Below, piece after piece: positions 6,639-10,588 of a stretch of 10,588 nt of DNA. A model generated the notes under the pieces. It saw only the letters and a list, made by a program, of their open reading frames with translations. It had not been told where the DNA came from and did no database searches. The stretch is taken from the NCBI GenBank assembly GCA_902792495.1, contig CADBAC010000035.1, positions 1-10,588 on the forward strand, written 5' to 3'. Numbering within the stretch: position 1 is the stretch's first letter; every line of letters starts with the position of its first letter. Both the position numbers and the translations under genes were made by a program. Origin of the DNA: Ruminococcus flavefaciens (GTDB taxonomy: Bacteria; Bacillota; Clostridia; Oscillospirales; Ruminococcaceae).

Positions 6639-7045
6639 TTGGAGGGCGACAGCCCGTCGGAGCTGTGGCTGAGAGTGCAGGACAAGAAGTCCACAAACAA
6701 GCACTGCCACACCAACAGAAAAGCCTATAATTCGTGGCTAATAGGTATCATGAAGTGCAGGAAATGTGGTCATTCCGTTCTCGTTGATATGCAGAAAAAG
6801 TCAGAGAAAAACGTGCGCAGGTATCTCCACGATAACGGCTGGCTCACCATTGACAGGTGCGTTGAGAGGAAGTATCGTATCAGGATCGATGATATCGAGG
6901 ACAGCGTTGCGTTTATACGGCTATGTGTGCAAGAATAGAGCAGATCGAAATCGCCCATAAGCAAAAAGAAGCTCCCGACGCTGAAGCCGAGAGCATAAAG
7001 GCTGATATTCTGAAACTTGATAGTGAGATCAAATTCGACATTTGA
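6639..7045 (+). pseudogene. Large serine recombinase, truncated and frameshifted C-terminal fragment
   Basis: In the frame from 6639, the translation includes 'SELWLRVQDKKSTN', then 'NSWLIGIMKCRKCGHSVLV'. This is the characteristic 'ELW..V...L..N ... SWL.G..KCG.CG' passage at the recombinase domain/zinc-ribbon boundary of large serine recombinases. The second cysteine pair of the ribbon is not evident and the frame stops at 6938. A -1 shift just before that stop opens a frame reading 'ARIEQIEIAHKQKE...DILKLDSEIKFDI' to TGA at 7045, which resembles the coiled-coil region that follows the ribbon in these enzymes. The catalytic N-terminal domain is absent: a TAA stands directly before 6639. The gene is dead and marks an old integrative element. 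Family call good; exact borders approximate. Confidence 0.7.
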
Positions 7046-7154
7046 ATATGCCGATAAACAGGTAAATAACAAAGTTCGTAGGGTGCGCTCGTAGCTAACC
7101 CTTTTGAAAAAGGTTTTCCCTCAATAGACTCATGTAAAAACTTCTATAAGAGTA

Positions 7155-7182
7155 CCGAGGTTAACGCTTCGGGGGTGTTTTT
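7155..7182 (+). terminator. Weak hairpin with T-run before folC 3' end
   Basis: CCGAGG (7155-7160) can pair with CTTCGG (7167-7172) with one G-U, followed by GGGTG and a five-T run (7178-7182) on the + strand. It could have ended the recombinase-side transcript. No good terminator is seen for folC on the - strand; the AACCC...GGTT palindrome at 7097-7115 is a poor candidate. The rest of 7046-7190 holds nothing recognisable. Confidence 0.3.
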
Positions 7183-7190
7183 ATGTGTAT

Positions 7191-8459
7191 TCAAAGTTTT
7201 TTCAGCACCTCGTTGAATTCTCTGTACATATAGAGTGAACCCAGAGCAATAAGCGGTATATTGCGGCTTTTGGCGAAATCATACGCCGCTTTTACACCGT
7301 CTTCAAGCACTTCAAAGCTTTTGACGTTTATCTTCTTCTCTGCAAATACTCCTGCAAGAGTTGCGCTGTCAAGTGCTCTCGGATTGTCAGGTCTGACTGT
7401 GAAGACCTTCTCGGCATAACATCCGAGTATTTCCGAATAGAGTCTGTAGTCCTTATCGGCCATAACTCCTATCAGCATAGCCACTTTTTTTCTGCCGAAA
7501 TAGCGCTCGATGCTCTCTGCGGCAAATCTTATTCCCTCGGGATTATGTGCGCCGTCAAATATAACATAAGGCTCTTTCCTCAGCACCTCAAATCTGCCGT
7601 GCCACTCTGTCTGTGCAAGACCTCGCCTGATGTCGCCGTAGTCTATGTTGTAGCCCTTTTTTATCAGCATTTCCGTACAGAAAAGCACGTTCAGCGCATT
7701 GTTCAGCTGATAGACTCCAAGAAGCGGAACTTTGTAAAGCTTCTCCTTGAAGTAGAACTCCATTCCCTCCAGGCTGAAACGTACTCTCGAAACCTCGGAA
7801 TAATCCATGAATTTGAAAGGTACACCAACTTCACGCACTTTTTTGCTGACAACATCGAATGCCTCTGCGTCGTCGCCTCCGAAGAATACAGGACAGCCCG
7901 GCTTGATTATGCCTGCTTTATGCTCTGCTATCTCCGCAATGGTGTTTCCGAGGTATTTGCAGTGGTCGCTCTGAACGTTGGTTATGACCGAAAGAACAGG
8001 CTCGCTTATTACATTGGTAGCGTCTGTGTCTCCGCCCATTCCGCATTCGATCACGGCGATATCGCAGTTCTCACGCTTGAACAGTTCATAAGCGGCAGCT
8101 GCCATTATCTCGAATTCTGTGGGCTTTTCATCCATTTTTTCGCAGAATACCGCTATATCGCTTATCAGCTCCGCAAACTGCTCCTGAGAGATCTCATTGC
8201 CGTTGATACGATAGCTGTCAGTGATATCGGTTATGGCAGGCGAAGAAAATCCGCCTGTCTTATATCCTGCTTCACGCAGAACGGATGTCATCATCGCTCC
8301 GAAAGAGCCTTTTCCGTTAGTTCCTGTAACGTGTATCACTTTCAGTTTATCCTGCGGATCTCCCATAAGATGAAGAAGTTCCACTACACGCTCAAGACCG
8401 AGTATACTGCCCTTTGCAGAAGCAGCTTTCAGATATTCCTTTGCTTCATTATAAGTCAT
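7191..8459 (-). CDS. folC: Folylpolyglutamate synthase / dihydrofolate synthase
   Basis: This 422-residue cytoplasmic Mur-ligase-family enzyme uses ATP to add glutamate to (tetrahydro)folate, and often also to dihydropteroate, so folates are retained in the cell. Visible motifs are P-loop VTGTNGKGS (44-52), FSSP (71-74), ECGMGGDTDATNVI (138-151), TNVQSDH (160-166), HKAGIIKPG with the probable carbamylated Lys181, EWHGRF (285-290) and FDGAHNPEG (301-309). Length is normal. The GMGGDTDATN loop departs from the more common GLGGRLDATN. Start ATG 8459 overlaps the folT stop (ATGA), with AAGGTGA just upstream inside folT, so the two are coupled. It should share the THF riboswitch control of folT, joining import with retention. 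Whether it also has dihydrofolate synthase activity cannot be told from this window. Confidence 0.95.
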   Translation of the reverse strand: MTYNEAKEYLKAASAKGSILGLERVVELLHLMGDPQDKLKVIHVTGTNGKGSFGAMMTSVLREAGYKTGGFSSPAITDITDSYRINGNEISQEQFAELISDIAVFCEKMDEKPTEFEIMAAAAYELFKRENCDIAVIECGMGGDTDATNVISEPVLSVITNVQSDHCKYLGNTIAEIAEHKAGIIKPGCPVFFGGDDAEAFDVVSKKVREVGVPFKFMDYSEVSRVRFSLEGMEFYFKEKLYKVPLLGVYQLNNALNVLFCTEMLIKKGYNIDYGDIRRGLAQTEWHGRFEVLRKEPYVIFDGAHNPEGIRFAAESIERYFGRKKVAMLIGVMADKDYRLYSEILGCYAEKVFTVRPDNPRALDSATLAGVFAEKKINVKSFEVLEDGVKAAYDFAKSRNIPLIALGSLYMYREFNEVLKKL

Positions 8460-9016
8460 TTTCTCATCACCTTTTCAAGTTCCGCCTTAAAGGCTTTATT
8501 TCTGAGAAGGGTGTGAACAGCAATGGTCTCGACTATACCTATAATGATATAGATCGGCACTCTCCATGCTATCACTTTCATTGGTGTGTGGTAAACAGCC
8601 ATAAGGCCAATTGACTTTACTATCATCGAACCTACAACATGAGCCGACATCACTGATGTGAGCAGCTTTGTGATTTCCTTTCCCTTTGCATAGGAACGGT
8701 AAAGCAGCCCCGGGAAAAATCCGATGCAGACCGCACCAAGTGTAATAAAGGGATTGATAGAGTAGCCCTTGAGGAAACATCCCACAATATCGGCGGATGC
8801 GCCTGTAACTGCTCCTGCTATGGGTCCGAAGAAAATACTCGCCATGATTATCGGCAGATTTTCAAAGCTTATGCGGATACTGTCCCCTATGGAGATGTTC
8901 ACGAATTTGCCGAGAACAATGCTCATAGCCGCCAAAAGAGCGCAAAGAACCATTACCTTTGTGCTGCCGAAAATCCTGATCTCTGATCTTACTGTTGCTG
9001 TGCTGTTTGCTTTCAT
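8456..9016 (-). CDS. folT: Folate-family ECF transporter S component
   Basis: This 186-residue integral membrane protein binds folate for an energy-coupling-factor transporter; the shared EcfAA'T module is not in the window. The stretch VLGKFVNISIG...IRISFENLPIIMASIFFGPIAGAVTGASADIVG (about 34-79) is the typical signature of folate-type S components, and about six hydrophobic helices fill the protein. The start is ATG 9016 with AAGGAGG nine bases upstream; an in-frame GTG at 9040 lies before the SD and is rejected. It is preceded by a THF riboswitch and followed by folC with an ATGA overlap, both strong support for folate as substrate. Confidence 0.93.
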   Translation of the reverse strand: MKANSTATVRSEIRIFGSTKVMVLCALLAAMSIVLGKFVNISIGDSIRISFENLPIIMASIFFGPIAGAVTGASADIVGCFLKGYSINPFITLGAVCIGFFPGLLYRSYAKGKEITKLLTSVMSAHVVGSMIVKSIGLMAVYHTPMKVIAWRVPIYIIIGIVETIAVHTLLRNKAFKAELEKVMRK

Positions 9017-9024
9017 AACAAAAA

Positions 9025-9062
9025 ACCTCCTTTTCCTCACTCATATGACAAGAAAAGAAGGT
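9025..9062 (-). promoter_or_regulatory. SD-sequestering helix, expression platform of the folT riboswitch
   Basis: In the RNA, ACCTTCTTTTC (9062-9052) can pair along all 11 bases, with one G-U, with GAAAAGGAGGT (9035-9025), which contains the folT Shine-Dalgarno. The loop is 16 nt. An alternative helix uses AAAAGA (9075-9070) with TCTTTT (9058-9053) and would free the SD. This two-state layout implies control at translation start. The pairing is visible; which state follows THF binding is inferred from the expected repression of folate import. Confidence 0.65.
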
Positions 9063-9087
9063 AGATTTCTCTTTTATATTGTCCTAT

Positions 9088-9184
9088 GAAGCGGGATGCA
9101 AAATACGAACCGCAAGCCGAAGCTTTTCGTTTGACTGACAACTCCCCGTTCAGTCAACACTTAACGAACGTATTTTTACTCTTC
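9088..9184 (-). promoter_or_regulatory. Tetrahydrofolate (THF) riboswitch
   Basis: On the - strand the leader contains the conserved core CGTTAAGTG...CGGGGAGTTG...CGAAAAGC...TTTTGCATCCCGC of THF-I riboswitches. Helices fit: P1 TGAAG (9185-9181) with CTTCA (9091-9087), P2 AAAATACG (9176-9169) with CGTATTTT (9107-9100), P3 TTGACTG/CAGTCAA (+ strand 9131-9137 and 9151-9157), and a small AAGC-TTCG-GCTT hairpin (9125-9114). A GCAGCA-GAGA-TGCTGC hairpin with a GNRA loop (9212-9197) caps the transcript 5' end. Position before folT-folC is the classic one. Binding of reduced folates should lower expression of folate import. Confidence 0.92.
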
Positions 9185-9218
9185 AGTGAATAATACGCAG
9201 CATCTCTGCTGCACCTTC

Positions 9219-9247
9219 ATTATACAACATACGTGCAGATTTGTCAA
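9219..9247 (-). promoter_or_regulatory. Consensus promoter of the folT-folC unit
   Basis: On the - strand, TTGACA (9247-9242), a 17 bp spacer, and TATAAT (9224-9219) match the housekeeping sigma consensus at all 12 positions. The predicted start near 9212 places the GNRA-capped hairpin at the very 5' end and gives a leader of about 195 nt. Confidence 0.9.
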
Positions 9248-9386
9248 TAGTGATATTTGTTGAAAAGGAGAAAGATTTTTCACCGTTCTGACATAGAGGA
9301 AAGACAGAAAGTGATGTTATGATTTTGAGGGCGGATGATATTCTCCCCTACGTATCTCGGTCACAACGGTGTTTATGACGGAGCGG

Positions 9387-9413
9387 CGAGGGCGCACACT
9401 GTGCGCCCCTACA
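9387..9413. repeat. 27 bp direct repeat, copy 1
   Basis: It contains GGGCGCACACTGTGCGCCC (9390-9408), a 9 bp palindrome around a single C, followed by CTACA. All 27 bases recur at 9662-9688. Confidence 0.85.
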
Positions 9414-9661
9414 GATGTGGCTCGTTTTAAATAAAGCAAGGACCGCCAAAGGCAGCCCCTACAGAAACAGATCTTTGTAGGGGAGCCCGCCCTCGGGCTC
9501 CCACAGATCCCATCGCACCTAAATGGAACGCCGAGGGCGGCGTTCCCTACATATTGCGGTCACAACAAGCATTTATGGTGGAGTGACAAGGGCGCTCGGA
9601 AAGCGCCCATACAAATTTGAACATTGCCAATAAAGAAAGGACGGCGATTGTGACGGTGTTC

Positions 9662-9688
9662 CGAGGGCGCACACTGTGCGCCCCTACA
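9662..9688. repeat. 27 bp direct repeat, copy 2
   Basis: Identical to 9387-9413, with the palindrome at 9665-9683. The copies are 275 bp apart in the same orientation. Confidence 0.85.
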
Positions 9689-9690
9689 AA

Positions 9691-9848
9691 AAGCTGCATC
9701 AACCTAAATAAACAAGAAGTGCCAACGAGCGAAAGCAGAGTATGCGAAACGTACAGAGTAAGCGAGCGCAGCAAGCGAATCGTGAAAAGCGCCGCCGCTC
9801 GCTCAGCGGCCGAATCGTGAAATGGGGTCAAGCTGCCGTCAGCTTGGG
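9691..9848. other. Non-coding stretch with short direct and inverted repeats
   Basis: No gene is supported. CGAATCGTGAAA occurs at 9776-9787 and 9811-9822 flanking a GCCGCT/AGCGGC hairpin. A CAAGCTG-CCGT-CAGCTTG hairpin (9829-9846) sits 4 bp before the -35 of the next promoter. It lacks a T-tract, so it is not an obvious terminator. ORFs here on both strands have low-complexity, Arg/Ser-rich translations. Confidence 0.5.
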
Positions 9849-9850
9849 GG

Positions 9851-9879
9851 TTGACATTTGGGGAAATTTACGCTATAAT
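9851..9879 (+). promoter_or_regulatory. Consensus promoter upstream of the small ORF and CNNM gene
   Basis: TTGACA (9851-9856), a 17 bp spacer and TATAAT (9874-9879) match the consensus at all 12 positions. The start is expected near 9886, giving a transcript that first meets a strong SD (GGAGGTG, 9896-9902) and the ATG at 9912. Confidence 0.88.
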
Positions 9880-9911
9880 AGAAAATATTATACATGGAGG
9901 TGAAAGCTTAA

Positions 9912-10049
9912 ATGGAAGGTGCCCCCGACGGCAGTAACCCTTACAGTTGCAATGTTTTACGTTCAATGAACGCTGAATATATAAATATAAGGCACGGTCT
10001 GCATCGAAATTTATTCGATTTTACTACCGTAACTATAATGGAGGAATAA
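9912..10049 (+). CDS. 45-residue upstream ORF / possible leader peptide before the CNNM gene
   Basis: ATG 9912 stands nine bases after GGAGGTG and about 26 bases after the inferred transcript start, so it should be well translated. The product begins MEGAPDGSNPYSCNVL and ends FTTVTIMEE. It has no TM segment or signal peptide and I recognise no family. Its TAA (10047-10049) overlaps the SD region of the next gene, whose ATG follows after one codon in the same frame. This suggests coupling or a regulatory leader peptide. The mRNA here can also form CGTTCA-A-TGAACG and ATCGAA-ATTTA-TTCGAT hairpins, so the conserved element could be RNA rather than peptide. It was too short for routine ORF calling. 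Confidence 0.45.
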   Translation: MEGAPDGSNPYSCNVLRSMNAEYINIRHGLHRNLFDFTTVTIMEE

Positions 10050-10052
10050 GGA

Positions 10053-10588
10053 ATGACAGGGCAGATAATTCTGCAATTGATACTGATCGCCCTCACCGCT
10101 TTGTTTACCTGCGCCGAGATATCTGTGATATCTCTCAGCGACTCAAAGCTGGAAAAACTTGCGGCAGGCGGCAGTAAAAAAGCGAAAAGGCTGAAAAAAC
10201 TCACAGACAAGCCCGACCGCTTTCTCTCGGCTATACGGACAGCCGTTACTCTCTCAGGATTCTTAGGAGCAGCTTTTGCGGCAAAAAGCTTCTCCCGTCC
10301 GCTTACAGATCTGATAATGGGGAGCGGACTGAACATACCAAAGTCCGTCGTAAGTGCGGTATGTGTGATCCTTCTCACACTGGTTATCGCCTATTTTACA
10401 CTGGTTTTCGGCATGATCATCCCGAAGAAGACCGCTCACAGATCTCCCGAAAAAACCGCTCTCGCCCTCAGCGGACTCATAAGCTTTATCTCGGCTTTCT
10501 TTGCGCCTTTCGTGGCCATCACCAACGCTTCGGCAAACGGTATCCTCCGTCTTTTCGGCATTGATCCCGACAGCGGCGCTGAGACTGT
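10053..10588 (+). CDS. CNNM/CorC-type (DUF21) membrane protein, 3'-truncated by window
   Basis: 178 codons are visible. The N-terminal DUF21 membrane domain shows TM1 (about 4-28) ending in CAEISVISLSDSKLEKLA, the 'DRFLSAIRTAVTLSGFLGAAFA' segment (55-76), TM2 (about 98-119), then FGMIIPKKTAHRSPEKTALALSG (119-141) and a third hydrophobic stretch (about 141-158). This follows CNNM/hemolysin-C-like proteins, in which CBS and CorC domains would come next. Homologues take part in divalent cation, often Mg2+, export. The usual GExxPK motif reads GMIIPK here. The start is ATG 10053, with GGAGG (10040-10044) eight bases upstream. It lies in the same frame as the upstream ORF. Confidence 0.85.
   Translation, partial: MTGQIILQLILIALTALFTCAEISVISLSDSKLEKLAAGGSKKAKRLKKLTDKPDRFLSAIRTAVTLSGFLGAAFAAKSFSRPLTDLIMGSGLNIPKSVVSAVCVILLTLVIAYFTLVFGMIIPKKTAHRSPEKTALALSGLISFISAFFAPFVAITNASANGILRLFGIDPDSGAET

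Larger units (their letters stand above)
9340..9690. repeat. Cluster of diverged GC-palindrome/'CCCTACA' intergenic repeats
   Basis: This stretch has no credible gene. It holds palindromes each followed by CCCTACA-like or CCCACA/CCATACA variants: 9390-9408, 9481-9502 (GGGAGCCCG/CGGGCTCCC), 9525-9546 (GGAACGCC/GGCGTTCC), 9590-9608 (GGGCGCT/AGCGCCC) and 9665-9683. Segments at about 9346-9395 and 9545-9595 share CCTAC...CGGTCACAAC...TTTATG..GGAG and look like diverged copies about 199 bp apart. I recall similar GTAGGGG(CG palindrome) strings between genes in many Oscillospiraceae. The adjacent 9250-9339 shows nothing recognisable. Confidence 0.7.

Noticed and set aside
6358..6730. ORFs on both strands through 6358-6730 (79 and 113 codons)
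   Set aside because: Their frames are held open by GC-rich palindromes; the translations have no domain pattern and conflict with the recombinase remnant frame.
7545..8516. 323-codon + strand ORF opposite folC and the end of folT
   Set aside because: It is antisense to two motif-complete genes. Its translation shows no family pattern and it has no clear ribosome site; it is a shadow of folC codon usage.
9017..9040. GTG start at 9040 for folT
   Set aside because: It lies upstream of and reads through the AAGGAGG site; ATG 9016 is correctly spaced.
9387..9688. CRISPR array
   Set aside because: Only two identical 27 bp copies 275 bp apart plus unlike palindromes. There is no regular spacing, no spacer set and no cas gene.
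9547..9831. 94-codon - strand ORF in the repeat region
   Set aside because: It spans the palindromic repeats, lacks a ribosome site and its translation resembles no family.
9829..9846. Terminator upstream of the 9851 promoter
   Set aside because: The hairpin is good, but G-rich sequence follows on the + strand and no T-run follows on the - strand. It may instead be an operator-like or repeat-derived palindrome.
9886..10052. Known metal riboswitch (M-box or yybP-ykoY) before the CNNM gene
   Set aside because: The conserved core strings of those classes are not visible, and most of the leader is occupied by an open reading frame.

Overview
The window looks like a chromosomal segment of a Gram-positive gut or rumen clostridium, most likely Ruminococcus or a close Oscillospiraceae relative. 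The evidence is strong AGGAGG-type ribosome sites, near-consensus TTGACA/TATAAT promoters, a THF riboswitch-folT-folC unit, and intergenic palindromes and a MITE-like element of the kind I associate with that group. The genus is inferred from recall, not from a search.

Left part (1-6280): the C-terminal tail of an FtsX-type ABC permease on the + strand meets, through a shared hairpin terminator, a four-gene set on the - strand. Read 5'->3' on that strand, the set is an ABC ATPase (6199-5489), a very large permease (5499-2137), an OmpR-family response regulator (1886-1212) and a histidine kinase with two TM segments and almost no extracellular loop (1215-226). This is the layout of Bce-type antimicrobial-peptide sensing and export modules. 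The 1120-residue permease carries an alpha/beta-hydrolase domain fused in frame after a ninth TM segment, which by family topology would lie outside the membrane. A relic SD-ATG at the junction suggests two once-separate genes merged. A hairpin terminator splits the four genes into two transcripts. The regulator-kinase promoter is an extended -10 whose entire leader is a 169 bp element with 22 bp perfect inverted ends.

Middle (6266-7190): a mobile-element scar. It holds a 31-codon start of a MobC/ribbon-helix-helix-like protein (- strand), GC-rich hairpins, and a truncated, frameshifted large serine recombinase remnant (+ strand).

Right-middle (7191-9247): a folate unit on the - strand. A consensus promoter is followed by a 5' hairpin, a well-formed THF riboswitch, an SD-sequestering helix, folT (ECF folate S component) and folC (folylpolyglutamate synthase), which overlaps folT by ATGA. 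Folate is imported and then retained by polyglutamylation, with THF feedback on translation.

Right end (9250-10588): about 600 bp of diverged palindromic repeats with no credible gene. Then a consensus + strand promoter drives a 45-codon upstream ORF and a 3'-truncated CNNM/CorC-type (DUF21) membrane protein, both in the same frame and separated only by TAA GGA.

The most noteworthy items are the permease-hydrolase fusion, the MITE-like leader of the two-component system, and the upstream ORF before the CNNM gene.
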